64,000 nucleotides of DNA, taken from positions 62,001 to 126,000 of the forward strand of contig CACWLG010000002.1 of assembly GCA_902761635.1 (NCBI GenBank). Reading direction: 5' to 3'. Each line of letters begins with the position of its first letter. Positions within the stretch are counted from its first letter, which is position 1. This stretch comes from Oscillospiraceae bacterium. Lineage in GTDB: Bacteria; Bacillota; Clostridia; Oscillospirales; Oscillospiraceae. Of the stretch, positions 18,357 to 27,375 are shown piece by piece. A model generated the notes under the pieces. It made no database searches. It was not told the DNA's origin and worked only from the letters and a program-made list of their open reading frames with translations. The translations under genes and the position numbers were made by a program.

Positions 18357-18797
18357 ATGAAGGAGAATAACTACATCCGGCTGGAGTTTCCCAGCAGAAG
18401 CAGCAACGAGAGCTTTGCCCGCGCCGCGGCCGCCGCCTTTGCTGCCCAGCTCGACCCCACCATGGAGGAGCTTGGGGATCTGCGCACCGCCGTGTCCGAG
18501 GCGGTCACCAACGCCATCGTTCACGCCTACCCGGACAGCATCGGCAAAATCTCCATGCGCATGCGCATCCTCGACGAGAGCAGCGTGGAGATCAGCGTGC
18601 GGGACTGGGGCTGCGGGATCGAGGACGTGGAGAAGGCCATGACGCCGCTCTATACCTCCGGCGGGGAGGAGCGCAGCGGCATGGGCTTTACCATCATGGG
18701 CAGCTTCACGGACAAACTGCGGGTGCGCTCCGAGCCCGGCAGAGGCACCACCGTCACCATGCGCAAGCACATCAGCCCCCGCGCCCGGCGAGCATGA
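18357..18797 (+). CDS. spoIIAB: Anti-sigma-F factor and serine kinase SpoIIAB
   Basis: 146 residues. GHKL-type ATPase that binds and silences sigma F and phosphorylates SpoIIAA. N box: AVSEAVTNAIVHAY; G1: VRDWGCGIEDVEKA; ATP-lid and G2: EERSGMGFTIMGSF; end: SEPGRGTTVTM. All catalytic positions look intact. The stop overlaps the start of sigF by four bases (ATGA), so the ratio of anti-sigma to sigma is set by coupling. Confidence 0.95.
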   Translation: MKENNYIRLEFPSRSSNESFARAAAAAFAAQLDPTMEELGDLRTAVSEAVTNAIVHAYPDSIGKISMRMRILDESSVEISVRDWGCGIEDVEKAMTPLYTSGGEERSGMGFTIMGSFTDKLRVRSEPGRGTTVTMRKHISPRARRA

Positions 18798-19501
18798 GCG
18801 ATACGCGCATCGAACTCATCCGCCGCGCCCAGCAGGGAGAGCGGGAGGCCTCTCAGCGCCTTGTGGAGGAGAACGCGGGCCTCATCTGGAGCGTTGCCCG
18901 CCGCTACTTCGGCCGGGGCGTGGAGCCGGACGATCTCTATCAGCTCGGCTGTGTGGGCTTTCTCAAGGCCATCGAGGGCTTTGACACCGGCTACGGCACG
19001 CAGTTTTCCACCTATGCCGTGCCGAAGATCTCCGGGGAGATCCGGCGCTTTCTGCGTGATGACGGCGCCGTCAAGGTCAGCCGCGGCATCAAGGAGCAGG
19101 CGGCGAAGATCCGTCAGGCCCGCGTTGTCCTCGAGCAGCGCATCGGCCGGGAGCCGAAGATGTCGGAGCTCGCCGCGGAGACGGGCCTGAGCCCGGAGGA
19201 GATCGCCTTTGCCGAGACGGCCACCGGCCCCGCCGACAGCATTCACCGCGAGAGCGGGGAGGACGGCTTCACGCTGGAGCTGGTACTGGGCGATTACGGG
19301 GCAGAGGAGCGCCTTGTGGAGCATGTCGCCCTGCGCGCCGCGGTGGAAAAGCTGCCGGAGCGGGAGAAGCAGGTGATTGCCCTGCGCTACTTCCACGGTC
19401 TGACTCAGCAGGCTGCGGCCCGCATCCTGCATGTCTCCCAGGTGCAGATCTCCCGCATCGAGCGCCGCGCCATCGAGCAGCTCCGGGAAATGCTGACATA
19501 G
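18794..19501 (+). CDS. sigF: RNA polymerase sporulation sigma factor F
   Basis: 235 residues, normal length. Directs early forespore transcription. Region 2 is LIWSVARRYFGRGVEPDDL to FSTYAVPKISGEIRRFLRDD; region 3 includes VSRGIKEQAAKI; region 4 is LPEREKQVIALRYFHGLTQ with the helix-turn-helix QQAAARILHVSQVQISRIE. With spoIIAA and spoIIAB it shows that the organism carries the spore programme. No spoVA or other sporulation gene follows; the next gene is convergent. Confidence 0.95.
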   Translation: MSDTRIELIRRAQQGEREASQRLVEENAGLIWSVARRYFGRGVEPDDLYQLGCVGFLKAIEGFDTGYGTQFSTYAVPKISGEIRRFLRDDGAVKVSRGIKEQAAKIRQARVVLEQRIGREPKMSELAAETGLSPEEIAFAETATGPADSIHRESGEDGFTLELVLGDYGAEERLVEHVALRAAVEKLPEREKQVIALRYFHGLTQQAAARILHVSQVQISRIERRAIEQLREMLT

Positions 19502-19505
19502 AAAA

Positions 19506-19531
19506 CCGGGGGTGTCTTGCGACACTCCCGG
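19506..19531. terminator. Hairpin between sigF and the convergent transporter gene
   Basis: CCGGGGGTGTC, loop ttgc, GACACTCCCGG. The minus strand continues with GGTTTTC, so it is better as the end of the transporter transcript than of sigF. Confidence 0.75.
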
Positions 19532-19550
19532 TCAGCATGTTTTGCAGGGT

Positions 19551-20975
19551 TTACTTTGCGTTCTTGCTGAGATGCTCCTTTGTGAGCTTGACGGTCACGC
19601 CGGAGAGGGCCAGCAGAGCGATCAGGTTCGGGATGGCCATGAAGCCGTTGAGCGCGTCCGCCAGGTTCCAGGCGTCGGCAAGGCTCATGGTGGCGCCGAT
19701 GATGATGAAGCAGATGAAGAGGATCTGGTAGACCTTCACGGACTTGTGGCCGAAGATGTACTCGCAGCAGCGGGTGCCGTAGAGGGACCAGCTCAGGATC
19801 GTGGAGAGGGCGAAGAGACTGAGGCAGACGGCGATGATGATCGCGCCGAGCTTGCCGCCGAGTACGCTGCTCATGGCCGCCGCCACGTTGGAGCCGTTGC
19901 CGCCGGAGCCCCAGGTGATGTCGATGCCGCCCGCGCAGTAGGCGGAGAGGACGGTGAGACTGGTGAGCGTGCAGATCACGATGGTGTCCATGAAGACCTC
20001 AAAGATGCCGTACAGGCCCTGCTTGACAGGATCGGTCTCGGAGGTGGCGGCATGCGCGATAGGAGCGGAGCCGAGACCGGCCTCATTGGAGAAGCAGCCG
20101 CGGCCGACGCCCTTCTTGATGCTGGTCATGATGGTGATGCCGAAGGCGCCGCCGATGGCAGCGTCGGCATTGAACGCGCCCTGGAAGATCATGCCGAACA
20201 CCGTGCCGATATGGCGGATATTGGCGAAGATGACGATGAGCGCGGAGATGATGTACACGACCGCCATGAAGGGGACGAGCTTTTCGGTGACCTGGCCGAT
20301 GCGCTTGATGCCGCCGAGGATGACAAGGCCGACAAAGGCGGCGACGATGCAGCCGACGATGAAGGTGCTCACGCGCACCTCAGAGCCGAGGAACATGAAG
20401 GTGCCCGCGGCGTTGGGGGTGAAGCTGTCGATGGCGTTGTTGACGGCGTCGGCAATGGACTGCACCTGGGTGGCGTTGCCGATGCCGAAGGCGGCGAGGG
20501 CGGCCAGCACGGCGAACACGCCGCCGAGCCATGCCCAGCTATTGCCGAGACCGTTCTTGATGTAGTACATCGGGCCGCCGACCCAGTCGCCCTTGGCGTT
20601 GCGCTCACGGTACTTGACCGCCAGCAGCACCTCGGAATACTTGGTCATCATGCCGACCAGGGCGGCGATCCACATCCAGAAGACCGCGCCGGGGCCGCCG
20701 ATGAAGATGGCGCCGGTGACGCCGGCGATGTTGCCGGTGCCGACCGTTGCGGCGAGGGCGGTGGTCAGCGCCTGGAAGGGCGTGACCTCACCCTTGCCGG
20801 CCTGATGCTTGTCAAAGAGCTTGCCGGCGGTGTTTTTCCACCAGTAGGGGATACGGCTGAACTGCATAAAGCCCATCCGGAAGCTGAGATAAAAGCCCGT
20901 TCCGACGAGCAGCAGCAGCATTACGGGACCCCATGCGATGTCGTCAATTGTCGAAATCAATTGGCTCAGTGTCAT
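19551..20975 (-). CDS. Sodium/alanine(glycine) symporter, AGCS family
   Basis: 474 residues with about 11 membrane spans. Family signatures: VTPFQALTTALAATVGTGNIAGV, GGPGAVFWMWIAALVGMMTKY and FSNEAGLGSAPIAHAA. It takes up small amino acids with sodium. AAGGAGGAAACAAAC before the ATG at 20975 picks this start. The mRNA leader holds a glycine riboswitch, so glycine (or glycine and alanine) is the likely substrate. Single-gene transcript. A second, lysine-riboswitch-linked AGCS gene lies at 38616-40112. Confidence 0.93.
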   Translation of the reverse strand: MTLSQLISTIDDIAWGPVMLLLLVGTGFYLSFRMGFMQFSRIPYWWKNTAGKLFDKHQAGKGEVTPFQALTTALAATVGTGNIAGVTGAIFIGGPGAVFWMWIAALVGMMTKYSEVLLAVKYRERNAKGDWVGGPMYYIKNGLGNSWAWLGGVFAVLAALAAFGIGNATQVQSIADAVNNAIDSFTPNAAGTFMFLGSEVRVSTFIVGCIVAAFVGLVILGGIKRIGQVTEKLVPFMAVVYIISALIVIFANIRHIGTVFGMIFQGAFNADAAIGGAFGITIMTSIKKGVGRGCFSNEAGLGSAPIAHAATSETDPVKQGLYGIFEVFMDTIVICTLTSLTVLSAYCAGGIDITWGSGGNGSNVAAAMSSVLGGKLGAIIIAVCLSLFALSTILSWSLYGTRCCEYIFGHKSVKVYQILFICFIIIGATMSLADAWNLADALNGFMAIPNLIALLALSGVTVKLTKEHLSKNAK

Positions 20976-21001
20976 GTTTGTTTCCTCCTTGTCTTTCTCC
21001 A

Positions 21002-21175
21002 AAAATAAAAAAGGAGCGCTGAGAACTCAGCGGCTCCGGACAGAGGTCATTCCATGCCCCGCGGCGGGGCTGAACGCTCTGTCCTTTTGCCTGAGAGATT
21101 CGGCCTTGCGGCCTTGCACCTTCGGCACCCCGGCGGCGGACCGCACAGGGATTCTCCAGAGTTCCTCGGCCGTCG
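21002..21175 (-). promoter_or_regulatory. Glycine riboswitch with terminator
   Basis: On the minus strand the aptamer (about 21165 down to 21077) carries GGAACTCTGGAGAATCCCTG, GGTGCCGAAGGTGCAAGG and CTCTCAGGCAAAAGGACAG, all conserved. A single full aptamer is seen; downstream CTCTGTCC (near 21040) can pair with its closing GGACAGAG. The terminator stem GGAGCCGCTGAG / CTCAGCGCTCC ends in TTTTTTATTTTT at 21002-21037, 27 bases before the transporter start. Confidence 0.93.
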
Positions 21176-21226
21176 GTCTTGTATCGGCAATCCTGACGGC
21201 TTCAGAGGGTTTTTGAATTATACTGT

Positions 21227-21255
21227 ATTATAGCGTTTGATTCCTGATTGCGCAA
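21227..21255 (-). promoter_or_regulatory. Promoter of the glycine-riboswitch transcript
   Basis: Minus-strand TTGCGC (21250-21255), 17 bases, TATAAT (21227-21232). Confidence 0.75.
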
Positions 21256-21409
21256 GGCTTTTTCGAGAAATCGGCGAAGTGATGGACTTGCCCTGCACTT
21301 CACGCCTTTAATCTGTTAAATTGATACAAAAACAAGTGTCCGCGTCTTGCAAATTCCGGGAGCCTGTGGTAATTTCCCTATAAGAAAGAAAAAACGGAGG
21401 CCTGTGAAC

Positions 21410-22027
21410 ATGAAACGCTGCCTGATCGTTGCCGGCGGGGATTACGCGCCCATCGGCCCGGTGGAGGAGGGGGAGTTTGTCCTCGCCTGCGACCGGGGCT
21501 ATGCCCACTGCCAGCGGGAGGGGATCGTCCCGGATCTGATTCTGGGGGATTTCGATTCCTATACCGCGGCCCTGCCGGATGGGGTTCCGGTGCTGCGCTA
21601 CCCTGTGGAGAAGGACGACACGGACACCATGCTGGCCGTGCGCTGGGCGAAGGAAAACGGCTTTGACGCCGTGGCGCTGCGCTGTGCCTTCGGCGGGCGG
21701 CTGGACCACCTGCTGTCGAATGTCCAGACACTGCACTATGCCGTGACACTCGGCATGGAGGCCGAGGCCGGGGACGGATGCACCAGCCTGCGCGTCCTGC
21801 GCCCCGGCGCGTACCATATCCCCCGGCGGGAGGGTGAGAGCCTTTCGCTGCTCGCGCTGACGGAGAAGGTCGAAGGCCTCACGATCCGTGGGACAAAGTA
21901 TGAGGCGGAGGGGATCACCCTCCGCAATCCCAGCACACGCGGGCAGTCAAACGCCTTCCGCGGGGATGCGGAGATCCGCTTTGAAAGCGGCGTGCTGGCT
22001 CTGGTCTGCTGCCGCCAGGAGGATTGA
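21410..22027 (+). CDS. thiN: Thiamine pyrophosphokinase
   Basis: 205 residues. Transfers pyrophosphate from ATP to thiamine, making the cofactor thiamine diphosphate. Motifs: VLACDRGYAHC, PDLILGDFDSY (metal-binding GDFDS) and VEKDDTDTMLAVRWA; the C-terminal thiamine-binding beta domain includes ESLSLLALTEKVEGLTIRG. ACGGAGG nine bases before the ATG at 21410 fixes the start. A SprT-like gene follows after three bases. In many Firmicutes this gene ends the rsgA-rpe operon; those are not here. Confidence 0.92.
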   Translation: MKRCLIVAGGDYAPIGPVEEGEFVLACDRGYAHCQREGIVPDLILGDFDSYTAALPDGVPVLRYPVEKDDTDTMLAVRWAKENGFDAVALRCAFGGRLDHLLSNVQTLHYAVTLGMEAEAGDGCTSLRVLRPGAYHIPRREGESLSLLALTEKVEGLTIRGTKYEAEGITLRNPSTRGQSNAFRGDAEIRFESGVLALVCCRQED

Positions 22028-22030
22028 AGC

Positions 22031-22555
22031 ATGCACACGCTGGAAGAAGTGCGCCGGGAGTATGACCGGCTTGACAGACTTGCGGGCGTGGATACATCAA
22101 GGATCGAGCTGAAGATTTCGAAGCGGGCCGTGCGGCAGCTCGGCTCCTTCCGCTCCCCGACCCGGGGGGCGGGGAAGCTGCGCATCACCCTCTCGGCCCT
22201 GATCCTGGACGATGACGAACAGTTCTGGGATACGGTGCGCCATGAGTACGCCCACGCGGCGGTCTACCTGCTGCACCCCGGCGAAAAGCACGGGCACGAC
22301 AGGGTCTGGCGGGACATGTGCCGCCTGGTGGGCTGCAGCCCCAAGCGCCTTGCGCCGGAAAAGGGGAGGGCGGCGGAGCTGCGGCAGGCGCAGGCAAGAT
22401 TCATCATCCGCTGCAGGACCTGCGGCGCCGAGAGCTGCTATATCCGCCGGGGCAAGGCTGTGGAGCTGATGCTGCGCGGCCGGGACAGGAGCCTGCGCTG
22501 CCGAAATTGCGGGCAGAGCAGCTTTGTGCTGCTGGTGCGGGAGGACCTCACATAA
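22031..22555 (+). CDS. SprT-like zinc metalloprotein
   Basis: 174 residues. The zinc protease motif HEYAHAAVYLLHP lies near residue 73, followed by a third ligand region (GHDRVWRDMCRL), as in SprT/SprT-like proteases. The C-terminal part has a zinc ribbon, CRTCGAESC with RCRNCGQSSF. SprT-like proteins are linked to removal of DNA-bound proteins in eukaryotes (Spartan); the bacterial job is less clear. It starts three bases after thiN and is surely co-transcribed. Confidence 0.85.
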   Translation: MHTLEEVRREYDRLDRLAGVDTSRIELKISKRAVRQLGSFRSPTRGAGKLRITLSALILDDDEQFWDTVRHEYAHAAVYLLHPGEKHGHDRVWRDMCRLVGCSPKRLAPEKGRAAELRQAQARFIIRCRTCGAESCYIRRGKAVELMLRGRDRSLRCRNCGQSSFVLLVREDLT

Positions 22556-22583
22556 GCATACTGTCCGCAGGCGTAAAACATGC

Positions 22584-23138
22584 TTATTTCTTGCCCAGCA
22601 TCCCGATGGCGGTGTCGATAATGCTGCCCAGAATGTCGCCGCCGCCGGCCTGGTCCCCGCCCAGAAGGCTTCCCAGGAGATTGCCGGCGTCCGCCTGCTC
22701 TCCCTTGAGTACGGCGACGGCCTTTTTCTTTGTCTCGCTGTCTGCGGCGCGGTAGAGCTCCAGGAGCTTTTTTTCTGCGGCGCTGAGCTCGACCGCGTTT
22801 TTCGCGGCGGCCGGTTTTTTCGCCTCGTCTGCGGTCTTTTTGGCGGCCGGCTTCTTCCTCTCCTCTGTACCTTTCTTCGCGGCGGGTTTCTTTGCTGCGA
22901 GCTTTTTATCGGCCGGGCCGTAGCTGCTCTCCCTGGCGGCATTGAGAAGCGAGCTCTGCGTCACCCCCGTGAGCTTTGCAATCTGGCGCAGAATGCTCTG
23001 GGGAAGCTCCTTTTCCCCGCGCTCTGCCTTTCCGAGATCCGTAGTGCTCAGACCTTCGATCTGCCCTGCCAGCGCCTCCTGGCTGAGCTTTGCCTTGCTG
23101 CGGGCTTCCTTGATCAATGGGCCGATGGTATTTGCCAT
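22584..23138 (-). CDS. XRE helix-turn-helix protein with Lys/Ala-rich linker
   Basis: 184 residues. Residues 1-65 are a Cro/CI-type HTH (IGPLIKEARSKAKLSQEALA, GKAERGEKELPQSIL). Residues about 75-112 repeat PAAKK/AAKKP units, much like histone H1 or HU-extension tails. The end has LSAAEKKLLELYRAADSETK, common in XRE regulators, then a Gly-rich amphipathic tail with LLGSLLGGDQAGGGDILGS. The basic tail suggests nonspecific DNA binding as well as operator binding. AAGGGGGAAACAAAC precedes the start. Single gene. Confidence 0.75.
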   Translation of the reverse strand: MANTIGPLIKEARSKAKLSQEALAGQIEGLSTTDLGKAERGEKELPQSILRQIAKLTGVTQSSLLNAARESSYGPADKKLAAKKPAAKKGTEERKKPAAKKTADEAKKPAAAKNAVELSAAEKKLLELYRAADSETKKKAVAVLKGEQADAGNLLGSLLGGDQAGGGDILGSIIDTAIGMLGKK

Positions 23139-23386
23139 GTTTGTTTCCCCCTTTGTTTTATTTGTTCGTGGCTGCGTATGATCATAGTATCACAGCGCCC
23201 TGGCGTACGCAAGCGGGCAGCACGCTTTTTAAACTGTCTTGCGAACAAACGCATAAAATGCTATTCTGTTCACAGCATAAGGGCAACACGGTATCATCCG
23301 TCATCAGCACATCCTGAAAGGATTCTCTCAGAATGCACGTCTGTCGAATGATGCGGTATTGCTCAAAAGAGAAAAGGAGCTTTCAT

Positions 23387-24112
23387 ATGACAATCAATCC
23401 CATCCTGATTGCCGCGGCAGTGATCCCGGCGATCTTTCTGCTCGTAAAGGTCGAAAAGGCAGACCGCCTGGAAAAAGAGAGCCCGCGTCTTCTGCTGTCT
23501 TTGGTGCTGTTCGGCATTGTGGCGACAGCCGTCGCTTTTCTGGGGGAGTGGGCCGGTATCACCCTGCTCAACAAGCTCTTTCCCGAAGGCGGCACCCTTT
23601 ACAACATTCTGCTCTTCTTTGGCGTGGTTGCCTTTTCGGAGGAGGGGGCCAAGTACGTCCTGCTCAAACGGCGCACCTGGAACGAGCCGGAGTTCAACTG
23701 CCAGTTTGACGGCGTGGTCTACGGTGCGTTCGTCTCGCTGGGCTTTGCGCTGTGGGAGAATATCAACTATGTCGTCTCGCTGGGCCTTTCAACCGCGCTT
23801 ATACGTGCGGTGACGGCGATCCCCGGCCACGCCTGCTTCGGCGTCTTCATGGGCACCTGGTACGGCATGGCCAAGCGACGCGCGGCGGCAGGGGATGAAG
23901 CGGGATCCAAACGCATGCGCACGCGCGCACTGCTGGTCCCGGCCCTTCTGCACGGTTTTTATGACTTTACCGCCAGCACCGAGAGCTCTGCCATGAACAT
24001 CGTGTTCCTGGTCTTCGTGGTGCTCATGTTCGTGACTGCCTATCGCCTGGTGAGGCATGTGTCCGCAAACGACAGCTACATCCGGGATTATCGCTTCGGC
24101 ATTCCGAAGTGA
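23387..24112 (+). CDS. PrsW-like intramembrane protease family protein
   Basis: 241 residues and about seven membrane spans. Conserved family motifs: FSEEGAKYVLLKR (paired Glu of the proposed active site), FDGVVYGAFVSLGFALWENI, AIPGHACFGVFMG and LLHGFYDF. PrsW of Bacillus subtilis cuts the anti-sigma factor RsiW; here no anti-sigma gene is adjacent, so the substrate is open. AAAAGGAG eight bases before ATG 23387 sets the start; an upstream in-frame ATG lacks one. Confidence 0.88.
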   Translation: MTINPILIAAAVIPAIFLLVKVEKADRLEKESPRLLLSLVLFGIVATAVAFLGEWAGITLLNKLFPEGGTLYNILLFFGVVAFSEEGAKYVLLKRRTWNEPEFNCQFDGVVYGAFVSLGFALWENINYVVSLGLSTALIRAVTAIPGHACFGVFMGTWYGMAKRRAAAGDEAGSKRMRTRALLVPALLHGFYDFTASTESSAMNIVFLVFVVLMFVTAYRLVRHVSANDSYIRDYRFGIPK

Positions 24113-24116
24113 GCGC

Positions 24117-24154
24117 GCAAAGCGGGGACCGATTGTACATCGGCCCCCGTTTGC
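24117..24154. terminator. Hairpin between convergent genes
   Basis: GCAAAGCGGGGACCGAT pairs with ATCGGCCCCCGTTTGC with one bulge and one mismatch. The T-run is short, so termination is moderate. Confidence 0.68.
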
Positions 24155-24484
24155 TCACTTATGAAAGACCGAAACGTCGTTTTCCCAACCCCGGTCCAAA
24201 AGCCAGTAGCCCTCAAAATCCGCGTCCTCATCCTCTTCGCCCTCTTCGATGGGCACATCGGGCTTGATGCGGCTGAGCTTCTTTCTCGTCTCATAGGCCC
24301 GCAGCTCCTCCACCGTAAAGGGCAGGCCCAGCTCTTCGGCGACGGGCAGCAGCACCGCCTTGACAAGCGACTCGCGGACCTCAAGGCTCCCGGGGTAGCA
24401 GGCCACTTCCTCCTCAATACGCGAACGCAGGGCACTGTCGGACGCATAGCGCTCAAAAAAACGGCTCACATTTTCTGACATCAT
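24155..24484 (-). CDS. Small protein resembling the Nif11-like domain
   Basis: 109 residues. The start (SENVSRFFERYASDSALRSR) and the segment VAEELGLPFTVEELRAYE follow the Nif11-like pattern found in leader regions of some modified peptides and in stand-alone small proteins, but an insert of about 20 residues separates them and no double-glycine follows. The second half is very acidic (PIEEGEEDEDADFEGYW). GGGAGAAG precedes two adjacent ATG codons. Function unknown; the domain match is tentative. Confidence 0.6.
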   Translation of the reverse strand: MMSENVSRFFERYASDSALRSRIEEEVACYPGSLEVRESLVKAVLLPVAEELGLPFTVEELRAYETRKKLSRIKPDVPIEEGEEDEDADFEGYWLLDRGWENDVSVFHK

Positions 24485-24607
24485 TCACTTCTCCCGGCAA
24501 TATAAGATATGGAGACCCTCTTGTGCATGCTCAACGCCATGAGGCGTCATGCCATCCTATCGTCATTATAGCGGTGCAGGGCGCGCTTTGCAAGCGTGTC
24601 CCCGGGC

Positions 24608-24636
24608 TTGCGAAAAGGGAAAAACTGTGATAGAAT
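24608..24636 (+). promoter_or_regulatory. Promoter of the 24703-27235 operon
   Basis: TTGCGA (24608-24613), 17 bases, TAGAAT (24631-24636). Confidence 0.6.
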
Positions 24637-24702
24637 CATAAACTGTATAAAACTGCATTGCAGGGTGCTCTGCATCCTTGTTAACGGAAAGGCGGTTCCC
24701 AT

Positions 24703-25470
24703 ATGAAAGATAGCGCAAGAGTGAAATACTATCTGGATAACAAGGGCTTTTTCGCCCACTGCGCCCTGATCATGCTGGCGCTGGCCTCGGTGTATCGCAT
24801 CATCGGCTGCTGGGGCATGTGGAACGACCGGGTGGAGGGTATCATGATGCTCGTGCTGCCGGTGTTCTGCTGTGTACTGATGGCCCTTTGCGTCATCCTG
24901 CTGGGGAGAAAGGGCTTTTTCATGTCCGTCATCCCGGTGCTGCTGGGCGTGGTCTTCTTTGTCTACAGTGCCCTGAGCAGCTACAGCACCTGGGTGCCCA
25001 TTGTGCTGAGCGTGCTTCTGTGCCTTGTGACGGCGGTCGTGTATACGGCGACGGTGTTCGGCTGGATCCGTACCAAGTGGCTGCTGCCGCCGCTGTTTGC
25101 CCTGCCCTTCTTCTACCATGTCATCATGGTGGATATCCCTGCGCTGAGCAATCCGTCCGTACCAATCACCCTTGCCGACGGGATGAAGGAAATGAGCTTC
25201 CTCGGCATCATGCTGGCGCTCTTCTGCGTGTCGATGGCTCTGAAGAAGCGCGAGCGCGCGTCCGGAAAGAGTGAGGAGCCTGCTCCGGCCCCCGCGCCGG
25301 AAAAGGAGCCGACCCCGGCTCCGGCCCCTGCCCCGGAAGCACCTGCGGAACCGGAGAAGCCTGCCGAGGCGCCTGTCTTCTCGGATGAGCCCTATACCCC
25401 GGTGCTCACGCTGAACCCCGAGCCCTGGCAGCCGGAGCAGACGGACACGGAAGAGGGCAGAGATGCGTAA
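24703..25470 (+). CDS. Membrane protein with proline/glutamate-rich cytoplasmic tail
   Basis: 255 residues. About six membrane spans fill residues 15-185 (for instance LVLPVFCCVLMALCVILL, VIPVLLGVVFFVYSAL). Residues about 190-240 are a low-complexity Pro-Ala-Glu tail (PAPAPEKEPTPAPAPAPEAP). No family recognised. Its last eight bases overlap the start of the LRR membrane protein gene, so the two are coupled and may work as a complex. Confidence 0.7.
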   Translation: MKDSARVKYYLDNKGFFAHCALIMLALASVYRIIGCWGMWNDRVEGIMMLVLPVFCCVLMALCVILLGRKGFFMSVIPVLLGVVFFVYSALSSYSTWVPIVLSVLLCLVTAVVYTATVFGWIRTKWLLPPLFALPFFYHVIMVDIPALSNPSVPITLADGMKEMSFLGIMLALFCVSMALKKRERASGKSEEPAPAPAPEKEPTPAPAPAPEAPAEPEKPAEAPVFSDEPYTPVLTLNPEPWQPEQTDTEEGRDA

Positions 25471-27235
25471 TCAGCGCGCTGATTCCTCCGGCCAGACGGC
25501 TGTCAGGCGAAGGCCGAACAGGCGGCGCGCGGTCGTGGTGTGTACGGTGCTCGCGGCGGTGTTCGCCTTTGCCATGGCGGTCGTGCTCATGGGGGTGTCG
25601 GATAACCGCAGCTACAACGACTACATGAACCAGGCGCAGGAGCTCTATTACAACAAGGATTACGACGGGGCGCTGGCCGTCCTGCGCAAAGCCTCCTCCC
25701 TCGAGAAGACGGAGGAGTGCCTGCTGCTCATGGCCGACTGCTATCAGCTTCAGGGCAACTATACCAAGACCCTGGAGGTGCTGCGCATGATGGACATGAA
25801 CAAGCCCACGGTGGCTGCGCGCATCAGCGAGGTAGAGAGCCTGCGCAAGAACCAGGGCGCCACGGAGACGGTGCGCATCGCCGGCAAGGACTACCCCGTC
25901 AACACCACGCGTCTCGTGCTCGACAAGATGGAGCTGGGGGACGCGGTGCTGTATGAAGTCACACAGCTTTACGCCATCGACAGCCTCTCCATGGCAGACA
26001 ATGTCCTGCGGGATGTGTCGCAGCTTTCCGCACTGGGCGGCCTTGTGACGCTGAACCTCAGCGGAAACGAGATCATGGATCTCACGCCGCTCTCCGGGCT
26101 CACAAATCTGCGCACACTGTATCTGGACAACAATCCCATCCGGGATTTCAGCCCCCTCTACAGCCTTACAAATCTCAAAAGCCTCAGCATCAAGGGCATC
26201 GAGCTGACCGAGACCCAGCTCTCCGAGCTCTCGCGAGCTCTGCCGTCCTGCGCGGTGCACAGCGAGAAGGCCCAGCAGGAGATGCAGGACATCAGCTTCG
26301 GCGGCGTGACCTTCTCTGCCGACGTCACGGACCTGGATCTGAGCGACATGGGCATCTGGGACATTTCAGCCCTCGCAAACTGTCAGTACATCACAAAGCT
26401 CAATCTCAGCGGCAACAACGTCAGCGACCTGAGCCCGCTGATGAACATGCCCTATCTCCAGTGGCTGGATATCTCCTACAACAGCGTGAGCGACCTGCGC
26501 CCGCTGATGGGCATATCCTCCCTGTATTTTCTGAATGCCTCCGGCAACAGCATCAGCTCCACCTCAGCCCTGACGATGATGACGGGGCTGAGCAATCTGT
26601 ACCTTGACGGCAATCCCATCCGGGACTTCTCCGGCCTCAGAAAGCTGAAAAACCTCACGGCGCTGGGCCTTTCGCAGACCGGGCTTGCCGATCAGGACGT
26701 GGCCTATCTGCAGGGGCTCCAGTCCCTGTCCTCCCTTACGGTGACGGATAACCCGGCCCTCACGGGCTACGGGGTGGATCAGCTCCGCAGCTTCCTGCCC
26801 GCCTGCTCGGTGTCGCACTCGGCGCTGACCGTGAACATCGACGTTGACGGGCACCTTGTGCCGAACGACAGCACGGAGCTGCGCCTCGTGGGCCAGAACA
26901 TCACGGACATCAGCGGCGTGCAGCAGCTCAATGAACTCAAGTACGTGGATCTGAGCGTCAACATGATCTCGAACATCTATCCCTTCATTTTCGCCGACTG
27001 CCGCTACACGGTGACGAGCCTGAATCTGAGCTACAACAATCTCTCTGATCTGACGCCGCTGTCGATGATGCCGAACCTGCAGGAGCTGGATCTCTCCTTC
27101 AACCAGATCAGCTCCCTCCAGCCGCTCATGAACCTCACAAACCTGCGCTCTCTGCGCCTGTCCGGCAATCCCCTGAGCGTCATGGAAATCAACGCCCTGG
27201 CCTACGCGCTTCCAAACTGCGAAGTCGTGTTCTGA
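25463..27235 (+). CDS. Membrane-anchored leucine-rich repeat protein
   Basis: 590 residues. A single membrane span near residues 20-42 (RAVVVCTVLAAVFAFAMAVV) follows a basic start, so the rest is outside. Residues about 45-130 are helical and TPR-like (ALAVLRKASSLEKTEECLLL). Three blocks of SDS22/internalin-type repeats follow (LVTLNLSGNEIMDLTPLSG, YLQWLDISYNSVSDLRPL, LQELDLSFNQISSLQPLM). LRRs of this sort bind proteins. It has no wall anchor; the amino-terminal span should hold it in the membrane. Confidence 0.8.
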   Translation: MRNQRADSSGQTAVRRRPNRRRAVVVCTVLAAVFAFAMAVVLMGVSDNRSYNDYMNQAQELYYNKDYDGALAVLRKASSLEKTEECLLLMADCYQLQGNYTKTLEVLRMMDMNKPTVAARISEVESLRKNQGATETVRIAGKDYPVNTTRLVLDKMELGDAVLYEVTQLYAIDSLSMADNVLRDVSQLSALGGLVTLNLSGNEIMDLTPLSGLTNLRTLYLDNNPIRDFSPLYSLTNLKSLSIKGIELTETQLSELSRALPSCAVHSEKAQQEMQDISFGGVTFSADVTDLDLSDMGIWDISALANCQYITKLNLSGNNVSDLSPLMNMPYLQWLDISYNSVSDLRPLMGISSLYFLNASGNSISSTSALTMMTGLSNLYLDGNPIRDFSGLRKLKNLTALGLSQTGLADQDVAYLQGLQSLSSLTVTDNPALTGYGVDQLRSFLPACSVSHSALTVNIDVDGHLVPNDSTELRLVGQNITDISGVQQLNELKYVDLSVNMISNIYPFIFADCRYTVTSLNLSYNNLSDLTPLSMMPNLQELDLSFNQISSLQPLMNLTNLRSLRLSGNPLSVMEINALAYALPNCEVVF

Positions 27236-27243
27236 TACCTTTT

Positions 27244-27269
27244 AACGCCTCCCGGTTCCGGGGGGCGTT
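27244..27269 (+). terminator. Hairpin after the LRR gene
   Basis: AACGCCTCCCGG against CCGGGGGGCGTT, followed by TCGCGTTG; the T-run is weak. Confidence 0.55.
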
Positions 27270-27375
27270 TCGCGTTGAAAATTTGGAAACCTGTACAAAT
27301 CTGTCGGCCAAAAATCGGCAAAAGTACCGATTGTTGGAAAGCTGGGAAATCCTGCTTCTTTTTTGCTTCAATTTG

